From Pseudomonas wuhanensis (lineage in GTDB: Bacteria; Pseudomonadota; Gammaproteobacteria; Pseudomonadales; Pseudomonadaceae): a DNA stretch of 64,000 bases. Every line of letters starts with the position of its first letter. Position 1 is the first letter of the stretch. The stretch covers positions 6,200,001 through 6,264,000 of the forward strand of contig NZ_CP117430.1 of NCBI RefSeq assembly GCF_030687395.1, in the 5' to 3' direction. Below are positions 29,167 through 36,623 of this stretch, piece by piece. Both the position numbers and the translations under genes were made by a program. The notes beneath the pieces were generated by a model. The model saw nothing but the letters and a program-made list of their open reading frames with translations. It had not been told where the DNA came from and did no database searches.

Positions 29167-29291
29167 ATAGAGTGCACAGTACTCACATCCCAACCCATTT
29201 TGGTTCGAAAGTACCCGCGAAAGCTGGCAGAACGCCACGCAAATGAGCGTCAAACGCCTGTTTCAGGCTCTAAACGCTTCTTTTCGGAGCC

Positions 29292-29308
29292 TTGGTTTGG
29301 TTTTTGCA
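29292..29308 (+). promoter_or_regulatory. Candidate sigma-54 promoter of ntrBC
   Basis: TTGGTTTGGTTTTTGCA keeps GG-N10-GC and an intact TTGCA -12 box but has three mismatches in the -24 box. Predicted start near 29319, 46 bases before ntrB and about 160 bases after the NtrC box. Confidence 0.5.
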
Positions 29309-29364
29309 TTTTCCCCGTATCGGCGCGTTATTCATGCGCATGCCCTGCTCCAAAAGAGGTCCTG

Positions 29365-30450
29365 ATGACCATTAGCGACGCACTACACCGCTTGCTACTC
29401 GACAACCTGACCACCGCAACCATTCTGCTCGACGCCGAACTGCGCCTTGAGTACATGAACCCGGCGGCGGAGATGCTCCTGGCCATCAGCGGCCAGCGTA
29501 GCCATGGGCAGTTCATCAGTGAGTTGTTCACCGAATCCACCGAGGCGCTGAACTCCCTGCGCCAGGCAGTCGAGCAGGCACACCCGTTCACCAAGCGTGA
29601 AGCGATGCTCACCGCCCTCACCGGCCAGACCCTGACCGTCGACTACGCGGTAACGCCGATCCTGAGCAATGGCGATACGCTGCTGTTGCTGGAGGTTCAC
29701 CCGCGCGACCGCTTGCTGCGGATCACCAAGGAAGAGGCGCAGTTGTCGAAGCAAGAAACCAGCAAGATGCTGGTACGCGGCCTCGCCCACGAAATCAAAA
29801 ATCCTCTGGGCGGGATTCGCGGCGCGGCTCAGTTGCTCGCCCGTGAATTGCCGGAAGAAAGCCTGCGCGATTACACCAACGTCATCATTGAAGAGGCCGA
29901 TCGCCTGCGCAATCTGGTGGATCGCATGCTCGGCTCCAACAAATTGCCGTCATTGGCCATGTGCAACGTCCATGAAGTGCTGGAGCGCGTGGGTCAGTTG
30001 GTGGAGGCCGAAAGTCAGGGCTGCATCACTTTGGTGCGCGACTACGACCCAAGCATTCCGGATGTGTTGATTGATCGCGAACAGATGATTCAGGCCGTCC
30101 TGAACATCGTGCGCAACGCGATGCAGGCCATCAGCAGCCAGAACGAGCTGCGCCTTGGCCGCATCAGCTTGCGGACCCGCGCCATGCGCCAGTTCACCAT
30201 CGGCCACGTGCGCCATCGCCTGGTGACCAAGATCGAAATCATCGACAACGGCCCGGGGATCCCCGCCGAGCTACAGGAAACCATCTTCTTCCCCATGGTC
30301 AGCGGCCGTCCGGACGGTACCGGGCTGGGCCTGGCCATTACCCAGAACATCATCAGCCAGCACCAGGGCCTGATCGAATGTGACAGCCATCCAGGCCACA
30401 CCACGTTCTCGATCTTTCTGCCACTGGAACAAGGAGCCACATCGACATGA
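29365..30450 (+). CDS. ntrB: Nitrogen regulation sensor kinase NtrB (GlnL)
   Basis: Soluble histidine kinase/phosphatase that sets NtrC phosphorylation according to nitrogen status through PII. The ATG at 29365 with AAGAGGT upstream gives 361 residues, the usual length; the open frame extends further upstream but without a ribosome site. An N-terminal PAS domain (about 10-120) precedes the H-box GLAHEIKNPLGGIRGAAQLL, the N-box NIVRNAMQAI, DNGPGIP and GTGLGLAI. It overlaps ntrC by four bases. Upstream lie an NtrC box and a possible sigma-54 promoter. Confidence 0.97.
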   Translation: MTISDALHRLLLDNLTTATILLDAELRLEYMNPAAEMLLAISGQRSHGQFISELFTESTEALNSLRQAVEQAHPFTKREAMLTALTGQTLTVDYAVTPILSNGDTLLLLEVHPRDRLLRITKEEAQLSKQETSKMLVRGLAHEIKNPLGGIRGAAQLLARELPEESLRDYTNVIIEEADRLRNLVDRMLGSNKLPSLAMCNVHEVLERVGQLVEAESQGCITLVRDYDPSIPDVLIDREQMIQAVLNIVRNAMQAISSQNELRLGRISLRTRAMRQFTIGHVRHRLVTKIEIIDNGPGIPAELQETIFFPMVSGRPDGTGLGLAITQNIISQHQGLIECDSHPGHTTFSIFLPLEQGATST

Positions 30451-31883
30451 GCCGTAGTGAAACCGTGTGGATCGTCGATGACGACCGTTCTATCCGTTGG
30501 GTCCTGGAAAAGGCCTTGCAGCAGGAAGGCATGACCACGCAAAGCTTCGACAGCGCCGATGGCGTGATGAGCCGCCTGGCGCGCCAGCAGCCGGACGTGA
30601 TCATCTCCGACATCCGCATGCCGGGTGCCAGCGGTCTGGACCTTCTGGCGCGGATTCGCGAACAACACCCACGGCTGCCAGTGATCATCATGACCGCGCA
30701 CTCCGATCTGGACAGCGCTGTCGCGTCCTATCAGGGCGGCGCATTCGAATACCTGCCCAAGCCGTTCGATGTCGACGAAGCCGTCTCTCTGGTCAAGCGC
30801 GCCAACCAGCACGCTCAGGAACAGCAAGGCATGGAAGTCCCGGTCGCCCTGACCCGCACACCGGAAATCATCGGCGAAGCACCGGCGATGCAGGAAGTGT
30901 TTCGCGCCATCGGGCGCTTGAGCCACTCCAACATCACCGTGCTGATCAATGGCGAATCCGGTACCGGTAAAGAACTGGTGGCCCACGCCCTGCACCGTCA
31001 CAGCCCACGGGCGGCCTCGCCGTTCATTGCGCTGAACATGGCGGCGATCCCCAAGGATCTGATGGAATCCGAGTTGTTCGGCCATGAAAAAGGCGCGTTC
31101 ACCGGCGCGGCCAACCTGCGTCGCGGGCGTTTTGAGCAGGCCGATGGCGGCACGCTGTTCCTCGATGAAATCGGCGACATGCCGGCGGACACCCAGACCC
31201 GCTTGCTGCGGGTACTGGCGGACGGCGAGTTTTACCGCGTTGGCGGTCATGTGCCGGTGAAAGTCGATGTGCGAATCATCGCCGCGACGCACCAGAATCT
31301 GGAAACCCTGGTGCATGCCGGAAAATTCCGTGAGGACTTGTTCCACCGCCTCAACGTGATCCGCATCCACATTCCACGGCTGTCGGACCGTCGCGAAGAC
31401 ATCCCGACCCTGGCCAAACACTTCCTAAGTCGCGCCGCGCAAGAACTGGCGGTGGAACCGAAGCTGCTGAAAAGCGAAACCGAGGAATACCTGAAAAACC
31501 TGCCGTGGCCAGGCAACGTGCGCCAGCTGGAAAACACCTGCCGCTGGATCACTGTGATGGCTTCGGGTCGCGAAGTGCACATCAGCGATCTGCCGCCGGA
31601 ACTGCTGAGCCTGCCGCAGGATTCGGCGCCGGTCACCAATTGGGAGCAAGCGCTGCGTCAGTGGGCTGATCAGGCGCTGGCTCGCGGTCAGTCGAGCCTG
31701 CTCGACAGCGCCGTGCCAGCTTTCGAGCGGATCATGATCGAAACCGCCCTCAAACACACCGCCGGCCGCCGCCGCGATGCTGCCGTTTTGCTGGGTTGGG
31801 GCCGTAATACCCTGACGCGCAAGATCAAGGAATTGGGGATGAAGGTTGATGGTGGGGATGATGATGAGGGTGATGAGGGCTAA
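30447..31883 (+). CDS. ntrC: Nitrogen regulation response regulator NtrC (GlnG)
   Basis: Sigma-54 activator, 478 residues. Receiver domain with phospho-acceptor Asp 55 (IISDIRMPGASG); AAA+ domain with Walker A GESGTGKE, the sigma-54-contacting GAFTGA loop (HEKGAFTGAANLRRG) and GGTLFLDEIGDMP; Fis-type helix-turn-helix at the C-terminus (RRRDAAVLLGWGRNTLTRKI). A highly acidic Gly/Asp tail ends the protein. Start overlaps the ntrB stop. Predicted target sites occur at several places in this window, including before ntrB itself and before the small RNA gene that follows. Confidence 0.97.
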   Translation: MSRSETVWIVDDDRSIRWVLEKALQQEGMTTQSFDSADGVMSRLARQQPDVIISDIRMPGASGLDLLARIREQHPRLPVIIMTAHSDLDSAVASYQGGAFEYLPKPFDVDEAVSLVKRANQHAQEQQGMEVPVALTRTPEIIGEAPAMQEVFRAIGRLSHSNITVLINGESGTGKELVAHALHRHSPRAASPFIALNMAAIPKDLMESELFGHEKGAFTGAANLRRGRFEQADGGTLFLDEIGDMPADTQTRLLRVLADGEFYRVGGHVPVKVDVRIIAATHQNLETLVHAGKFREDLFHRLNVIRIHIPRLSDRREDIPTLAKHFLSRAAQELAVEPKLLKSETEEYLKNLPWPGNVRQLENTCRWITVMASGREVHISDLPPELLSLPQDSAPVTNWEQALRQWADQALARGQSSLLDSAVPAFERIMIETALKHTAGRRRDAAVLLGWGRNTLTRKIKELGMKVDGGDDDEGDEG

Positions 31884-31917
31884 ACAGCCTTTAGTTCTTC
31901 GTTGACCGCCAGATCCA

Positions 31918-32009
31918 ATCGCGGGCAAGCCCGCTCCCACAGGATTTTCAGTGGTTTCACCATCGCGTGAACACCGTTGAACCTTGTGGGAGCGGGCTTG
32001 CCCGCGATG
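31918..32009. repeat. REP pair
   Basis: ATCGCGGGCAAGCCCGCTCC(CACA) faces (TGTG)GGAGCGGGCTTGCCCGCGAT across about 42 bp, between ntrC and the nrsZ control region. Confidence 0.93.
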
Positions 32010-32024
32010 CTTTTGGGGCCACCG

Positions 32025-32041
32025 TGCACCGACTGAATGCA
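32025..32041. promoter_or_regulatory. NtrC-binding box upstream of nrsZ
   Basis: TGCAC-CGACTGA-ATGCA matches TGCAC-N7-GTGCA at nine of ten positions and is centred about 178 bases before the predicted nrsZ start. Confidence 0.65.
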
Positions 32042-32120
32042 CCATGAACTGCAATCGCGCACGACAACCGATCCAAAACCCCACCTCCACCTGCAAGAAA
32101 ACCCCTATTACATAAACACA

Positions 32121-32143
32121 AAAGCCCCGGATTACGGGGCTTT
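32121..32143 (+). terminator. Hairpin terminator downstream of ntrC
   Basis: AAAGCCCCG-GATTA-CGGGGCTTT, perfect 9-bp stem. The T tract after it is short (TTTC), but it is the only terminator-like hairpin other than the REP pair between ntrC and the next promoter. Confidence 0.65.
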
Positions 32144-32183
32144 CAGGGCTACTCGACGACTTTCTGTTGCAAGTTATTAAAAA

Positions 32184-32200
32184 CTGGCACGCCCCCTGCA
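32184..32200 (+). promoter_or_regulatory. Sigma-54 promoter of nrsZ
   Basis: CTGGCACGCCCCCTGCA: perfect -24 box CTGGCACG, GG-N10-GC spacing, -12 box CTGCA (one mismatch from TTGCA). It is the best -24 box in the window. Predicted start near 32211. Confidence 0.9.
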
Positions 32201-32210
32201 ATAGTCCAAT

Positions 32211-32437
32211 CAGTGATTCGATTCACTACCCAGTTTCGGGGACCTTGGTACAGGCAGGCCGGGGATTCCCCTCTTTACACCGGGCTCATACCGCAACAGC
32301 GACGAGCCCATCCCGTTTTGGGGTCCTTGGTACAGGCAGGCCGGGGATTCCCTCTTTACACCGGGCTCACGCGGCAATGCGCGAGCCCTCCCGTTTTGGG
32401 AACCTTGGTACAGGCAGGCCGGGGATTCCCTCTTTTA
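32211..32437 (+). ncRNA. nrsZ: NrsZ-type nitrogen-regulated small RNA, three repeat modules
   Basis: About 225 nt following a sigma-54 promoter, directly downstream of ntrC. It consists of three imperfect tandem modules beginning near 32229, 32312 and 32390; the shared core CCTTGGTACAGGCAGGCCGG continues into GGATTCCC and recurs at 32243, 32325 and 32403 (periods 82 and 78). Modules 1 and 2 end in a hairpin with stem GGGCTC / GAGCCC; module 3 stops after GGGGATTCCCTCTTTT, the likely 3' end. In P. aeruginosa, NrsZ is reported as an NtrC- and RpoN-dependent RNA downstream of ntrC that is processed into three similar modules and regulates rhlA; location, promoter and architecture agree. The family name is inferred from these features; exact ends are estimates. 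The 3' end touches the stop codon of the convergent gene. Confidence 0.82.
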
Positions 32438-32875
32438 TTGCTCTCGGAGATGGATCTCCAGCCGCCAGCGGTCATCGACCTCGCTACCGACCCACTCGCC
32501 CTGCAGCGGCCGGGCCGCCACCACCGTCAACAACAATCCCCCATCACTCAACCGCGTTCGCCAGTTCACGTCCTTGCCGTTGAGCTTGAGCTGACCTTTC
32601 TGCGCATGGCCTTCAGCCTCGAACAACAGCGCCACGCTGCCGTCGACTATCTCGCCGTGGGTTTTGGGTTCGTTGTTGAACCACACCACCAGTCCATCGT
32701 TCGTCACCTCGACCTGCTGCAAAACGCTGGGGTCGGGCGCGGTCAGGCGACCGATCATCAGGCCCACCATCACCCCGACAATCGCCAGCGAAGCCATCAC
32801 TCGCGGGAATAGTTTCGAACGAGGGTCCTTTGGCGGCGTAGAATGCCCGTCATCTTTACCTTCGGAGCCGTGCAT
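32435..32875 (-). CDS. Hypothetical protein with one N-terminal membrane helix
   Basis: A 146-residue protein I do not recognise. A charged N-terminus (about 1-25) is followed by one membrane segment (MASLAIVGVMVGLMIGRL, about 27-44) and a soluble, probably periplasmic, beta-rich domain with VTNDGLVVWFNNEPK and WRTRLSDGGLLLTVVA. The ATG at 32875 shares bases with the trmL ATG on the other strand (CATG) and has no clear ribosome site; an internal ATG at 32797 would retain the membrane helix. The 3' end abuts the convergent sRNA gene. Synteny with other pseudomonads suggests a conserved neighbour of ntrC-trmL. Confidence 0.75.
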   Translation of the reverse strand: MHGSEGKDDGHSTPPKDPRSKLFPRVMASLAIVGVMVGLMIGRLTAPDPSVLQQVEVTNDGLVVWFNNEPKTHGEIVDGSVALLFEAEGHAQKGQLKLNGKDVNWRTRLSDGGLLLTVVAARPLQGEWVGSEVDDRWRLEIHLREQ

Positions 32876-33329
32876 GTTTCACGTCATCCTTTTCCAACCA
32901 GAAATTCCGCCGAATACCGGCAACGTTATCAGGCTGTGCGCCAACAGTGGCTGCCACCTGCATTTGATCGAACCGCTGGGCTTCGAGATGGACGACAAGC
33001 GTCTGCGCCGGGCCGGCCTCGATTACCATGAGTATGCCACCCTGCAACGCCATGCGGACCTCGCCAGCTGCCTGGAAAGCCTCGGCCATCCTCGGCTGTT
33101 CGCCTTTACCACCAAGGGCTCGCGGCCATTTCACGACGCCAGCTTCGCCGAGGGCGATGCCTTCCTGTTCGGCCCGGAAAGCCGCGGCTTGCCGGCCGAC
33201 GTGCTCGACGCCCTGCCCGGCGAACAACGTCTGCGCTTGCCGATGCGCGAAGGCTGTCGCAGCCTGAACCTGTCCAACACCGTGGCCGTCGCCGTGTATG
33301 AAGGCTGGCGCCAGCTTGGGTTCAAGTAA
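32874..33329 (+). CDS. trmL: tRNA (cytidine/uridine-2'-O)-methyltransferase TrmL
   Basis: SPOUT-class enzyme that 2'-O-methylates the wobble base of tRNA-Leu isoacceptors. Starting at ATG 32874 (MFHVILFQPEIPPNTGNVIR), with GGAG upstream, the protein has 151 residues. The knotted SPOUT core is visible in LFGPESRGLPADVL and the C-terminal PMREGCRSLNLSNTVAVAVYE. A longer frame upstream would give an unlikely N-terminus. It is divergent from the preceding gene with overlapping start codons. Confidence 0.96.
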   Translation: MFHVILFQPEIPPNTGNVIRLCANSGCHLHLIEPLGFEMDDKRLRRAGLDYHEYATLQRHADLASCLESLGHPRLFAFTTKGSRPFHDASFAEGDAFLFGPESRGLPADVLDALPGEQRLRLPMREGCRSLNLSNTVAVAVYEGWRQLGFK

Positions 33330-33339
33330 CCCCGCGACT

Positions 33340-33441
33340 GATCGTCCCCACGCTCCGCGTGGGAATGCAGCCCGTGACGCTCCGCGTCACTGGACGCGGA
33401 GCGTCCCTAGAGGCATTCCCACGCAGAGCGTGGGAACGATC
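33340..33441. repeat. Long compound palindromic repeat (copy 1)
   Basis: GATCGTCCCCACGCTCCGCG..GGGAATGC opens and GCATTCCCACGCAGAGCGTG..GAACGATC closes the unit; inside, GTGACGCTCCGCGTCAC and GGACGCGGAGCGTCC form additional palindromes. A second copy with the same plan is at 45448-45561. Such intergenic elements are common in fluorescent pseudomonads. Confidence 0.85.
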
Positions 33442-33454
33442 ATCTCCCGCCCAA

Positions 33455-33483
33455 GAAAAAAGCGCCTGTTATGGCGCTTTTTT
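33455..33483. terminator. Bidirectional terminator between trmL and secB
   Basis: AAAAAAGCGCC-TGTTAT-GGCGCTTTTTT, symmetrical A and T runs; serves the convergent trmL and secB transcripts. Confidence 0.93.
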
Positions 33484-33501
33484 CGTTACTGCATCGACCG
33501 C

Positions 33502-33987
33502 TTATTGAACGGTCGGAGTCTCGCCAGCCGCCTGCATGCGTTGCAGCTCTTGTGCGTACAGCGCGTCGAAGTTCACCGGGGCCAGCATCAGGGCCGGGAA
33601 CGAACCGCGGGTCACCAGGCTGTCCAGGGTTTCGCGAGCGTACGGGAACAGGATGTTCGGGCAGAACGCGCCGAGGGTGTGGCTCATCGAAGCGTCGTCC
33701 AGGTTCTTGATCAGGAAGATCCCGGCCTGTTGCACTTCAGCAATGAACGCCACTTCTTCACCGTTTTTCACGGTGACCGACAGGGTCAGCACGACTTCGT
33801 GGAAGTCGCCTTCCAGAGCCTTCTGGCGAGTGTTCAGATCCAGACCGACGCTCGGCTCCCACTGCTGGCGAAAGATCGCCGGGCTTTTCGGGGCTTCGAA
33901 GGACAAGTCGCGTACGTAGATGCGCTGCAAGGAGAATTGCGGTGCGGTTTCTTCTTCGCTAGCTGCAGTGTTCTGTTGGTCAGTCAT
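33502..33987 (-). CDS. secB: Protein-export chaperone SecB
   Basis: Tetrameric cytosolic chaperone that keeps preproteins unfolded and passes them to SecA. The 161 residues show the family text [19 protein letters not shown] near the N-terminus, [14 protein letters not shown], and [20 protein letters not shown]. It is the last gene of a minus-strand group yibN-grxC-secB that has the same order in E. coli. Confidence 0.97.
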   Translation of the reverse strand: MTDQQNTAASEEETAPQFSLQRIYVRDLSFEAPKSPAIFRQQWEPSVGLDLNTRQKALEGDFHEVVLTLSVTVKNGEEVAFIAEVQQAGIFLIKNLDDASMSHTLGAFCPNILFPYARETLDSLVTRGSFPALMLAPVNFDALYAQELQRMQAAGETPTVQ

Positions 33988-34042
33988 CTCAGATCCTTTC
34001 TGATCTCGGGTCTTGTAGGGTTGGCTATTTCAAGTAAGGCAG

Positions 34043-34297
34043 TCAGGCCTTGAGCATGGCGTCGAGCTTACCGGCGCGCTCCAGGGCAAACAAATCATCA
34101 CAGCCGCCAACGTGGGTGCTGCCGATCCAGATCTGCGGCACGGACGTTCGTCCGGCCTTCTGGGCCATCGCGGCACGCACCTGCGGCTTGCCATCGACCT
34201 TGATCTCTTCGAAGGCTACGCCTTTGTTCTCGAGCAAGTACTTGGCTCGCGAGCAATAAGGGCAGTAATCGCTGGAATAGACGACGACGTTGTTCAT
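34043..34297 (-). CDS. grxC: Glutaredoxin 3
   Basis: An 84-residue dithiol glutaredoxin reducing disulphides with glutathione. Active site CPYC in YSSDYCPYCSRAKYLL, the TSVPQIWIG cis-proline loop and the GGCDDLFALERAGKL glutathione-binding end are all present. It begins one base after the yibN stop and precedes secB by 55 bp. Confidence 0.96.
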   Translation of the reverse strand: MNNVVVYSSDYCPYCSRAKYLLENKGVAFEEIKVDGKPQVRAAMAQKAGRTSVPQIWIGSTHVGGCDDLFALERAGKLDAMLKA

Positions 34298-34298
34298 A

Positions 34299-34712
34299 TC
34301 ACTTCACCAGCGGCAGATTGTCGGCTTTCCAGCTGGAAATACCGCCGGACAGCTTGGCGGCGGTGAAGCCGGCTTTCATCAGTTCCCGGGCATGAGTGCC
34401 GGCAGTCTGGCCCATGGCATCGACCAGGATAATGGTCTTGGCCTTGTGTTTTTCCAGTTCGCCGACGCGAGCGGTCAGTTTGTCGTGAGGAATGTTCAAC
34501 GCGCCAACAATGTGACCAGCGGTGAAATCCTTGATCGGACGGATGTCGATCACCACGCCTGCGTCCTTGTTGACCAGCCCGGTCAGTTCACCGGTGCTCA
34601 GGCTGCGGCCGCCGCCTTGCATCTGATAAGCGATCAGCAACGCCAGCAGTACGACGAAGATACCGACGAGCAAATAGTGGTTAGTGGCAAATTCAATCAG
34701 GTGAGCAACCAT
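34299..34712 (-). CDS. yibN: Rhodanese-like membrane-anchored protein YibN
   Basis: A 137-residue protein from ATG 34712 with an N-terminal membrane segment (HYLLVGIFVVLLALLIAYQM) and one rhodanese domain (DAGVVIDIRPIKDFTAGHI to the end). The usual catalytic cysteine position in the loop after ILVDA is not a cysteine (ILVDAMGQTAG), so it may not be a sulfurtransferase. No Shine-Dalgarno-like purine run precedes the ATG; the AGGAGG nearby is on the opposite strand. Gene order yibN-grxC-secB next to divergent gpmI-envC-yibQ is as in E. coli, apart from ctpA. Confidence 0.9.
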   Translation of the reverse strand: MVAHLIEFATNHYLLVGIFVVLLALLIAYQMQGGGRSLSTGELTGLVNKDAGVVIDIRPIKDFTAGHIVGALNIPHDKLTARVGELEKHKAKTIILVDAMGQTAGTHARELMKAGFTAAKLSGGISSWKADNLPLVK

Positions 34713-34864
34713 CGAAGGAGGTTCCAGGGCGTTAAAATGTCGGCCAGTATACACAGCCACTATGGTGGGCCAAACCCCGTCCGGCGGTGACGCGGTCGGA
34801 ACTTCGCTTTAAACTGCCACTCCCTTTTCCATCGCCTCTTTTAATTCAGCCACGAGTGGAATCC

Positions 34865-36394
34865 ATGACTACCACGCCTAAACCTTTGGTCCTGATTATT
34901 CTCGACGGCTTCGGTCACAGTGAGAGCCCTGAATCCAACGCCATCTATGCGGCGAAGAAGCCCGTACTGGACCGCCTGTGGGCCACCGTGCCGAACGGCC
35001 TGATCTCGGGCAGCGGCATGGACGTCGGCTTGCCGGACGGCCAGATGGGCAACTCCGAAGTCGGTCACATGAACCTTGGCGCCGGCCGCGTGGTGTACCA
35101 GGACTTCACGCGTGTGACCAAAGCGATCCGCGACGGCGAGTTCTTCGAGAACCCGACCATCTGCGCCGCGGTGGATAAAGCCGTTGCTGCCGGCAAAGCC
35201 GTGCACTTCATGGGTCTGCTGTCCGATGGCGGCGTTCATAGCCACCAGGATCACCTGGTCGCCATGGCTGAACTGGCCTACAAGCGCGGCGCCGAGAAAA
35301 TTTACCTGCATGCGTTCCTTGATGGCCGCGATACGCCACCGAAAAGCGCCCAGTCGTCGATCGAGTTGCTGGACGCGACCTTCCAGGCACTTGGCAAAGG
35401 CCGGATCGCCAGCATCATTGGCCGTTATTACGCCATGGACCGCGACAACCGTTGGGATCGCGTGTCCCAGGCCTACAACCTGATTGTCGATGGCACCAGC
35501 GAATTCAACGCCGCCACCGCACAGGAAGGCCTGCAAGCCGCTTACGAACGTGGCGAAAGCGACGAATTCGTCAAAGCCACCAGCATCGGTGAGCCAGTGA
35601 AGGTTGAAGACGGCGACGCCGTAGTCTTCATGAACTTCCGCGCCGACCGCGCTCGCGAGCTGACCCGCGTGTTCGTCGAAGACAATTTCAAGGAATTCGA
35701 ACGCGCTCGCAAGCCTGCACTTTCCGGTTTCGTCATGCTGACCCAATACGCCGCCAGCATCCCCGCGCCGTCGGCCTTCGCCGCGAGCAGCCTGGACAAC
35801 GTGCTGGGCGATTACCTGGCGAAAAACGGCAAGACGCAGCTGCGCATCGCTGAAACCGAGAAGTACGCCCACGTGACTTTCTTCTTCTCTGGCGGTCGCG
35901 AAGAACCGTTCCCGGGCGAAGAACGCATCCTGATCCCGTCGCCAAAAGTCGCCACCTATGACTTGCAGCCCGAGATGAGTGCCCCGGAAGTTACCGACCG
36001 CATCGTCGATGCCATTGAAAACCAGCGTTACGACGTGATCGTGGTCAACTACGCCAATGGCGACATGGTCGGCCATAGCGGCGTGTTCGAGGCGGCCGTC
36101 AAAGCGGTTGAATGCCTGGACCTGTGCGTGGGCCGTATCGTCGATGCGCTGGAAAAAGTCGGCGGCGAAGCCCTGATTACCGCTGACCATGGCAACGTCG
36201 AGCAAATGTCTGACGCGTCCACTGGCCAGGCGCACACCGCGCATACCACCGAGCCGGTGCCGTTCATCTATGTCGGCAAGCGTGATTTCAAGGTACGCGA
36301 CGGCGGCGTGCTGGCGGATGTTGCGCCGACCATGCTGATGTTGCTGGGGCTTGAGAAGCCTGTGGAAATGACCGGAACTTCGATTCTAGTCTGA
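34865..36394 (+). CDS. gpmI: 2,3-bisphosphoglycerate-independent phosphoglycerate mutase
   Basis: Manganese-dependent glycolytic/gluconeogenic mutase interconverting 3- and 2-phosphoglycerate. From ATG 34865 ([20 protein letters not shown]) it has 509 residues. LIILDGFG carries the first metal Asp, [15 protein letters not shown] the catalytic Ser, [13 protein letters not shown] and [12 protein letters not shown] and [11 protein letters not shown] the other metal and substrate residues. The open frame extends upstream but without family similarity. It starts a plus-strand group with envC, ctpA and yibQ; a REP pair separates it from envC. Confidence 0.97.
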   Translation: MTTTPKPLVLIILDGFGHSESPESNAIYAAKKPVLDRLWATVPNGLISGSGMDVGLPDGQMGNSEVGHMNLGAGRVVYQDFTRVTKAIRDGEFFENPTICAAVDKAVAAGKAVHFMGLLSDGGVHSHQDHLVAMAELAYKRGAEKIYLHAFLDGRDTPPKSAQSSIELLDATFQALGKGRIASIIGRYYAMDRDNRWDRVSQAYNLIVDGTSEFNAATAQEGLQAAYERGESDEFVKATSIGEPVKVEDGDAVVFMNFRADRARELTRVFVEDNFKEFERARKPALSGFVMLTQYAASIPAPSAFAASSLDNVLGDYLAKNGKTQLRIAETEKYAHVTFFFSGGREEPFPGEERILIPSPKVATYDLQPEMSAPEVTDRIVDAIENQRYDVIVVNYANGDMVGHSGVFEAAVKAVECLDLCVGRIVDALEKVGGEALITADHGNVEQMSDASTGQAHTAHTTEPVPFIYVGKRDFKVRDGGVLADVAPTMLMLLGLEKPVEMTGTSILV

Positions 36395-36420
36395 TCAGAT
36401 CCATCTGACGACGCCACACC

Positions 36421-36511
36421 CTGTGGGAGCGGGCTTGCCCGCGATAGCAATCTGACTGCCAACCTCTCTGTTGAATGTCAGGACGCCATCGCGGGCAAGC
36501 CCGCTCCCACA
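36421..36511. repeat. REP pair
   Basis: CTGTGGGAGCGGGCTTGCCC(GCGAT) faces (ATCGC)GGGCAAGCCCGCTCCCACA across about 42 bp, between gpmI and envC. It is the last REP pair I find in the window. Confidence 0.93.
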
Positions 36512-36623
36512 TTGGTTTGCGGTGTTTTTCTGTCCAGTTATCACACAGCCCCAATTGGGCATTTTTTTTGCTGCGCTTGGCGGGCATACTAGGCCGTCCC
36601 TTTCCCTGGTGTCGCCCGCCTCT

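Noticed and set aside
32229..32437. CRISPR array
   Set aside because: Three direct repeats exist, but each is about 80 bp with hairpins, no short spacers are present and no cas genes occur; a modular sRNA fits better.
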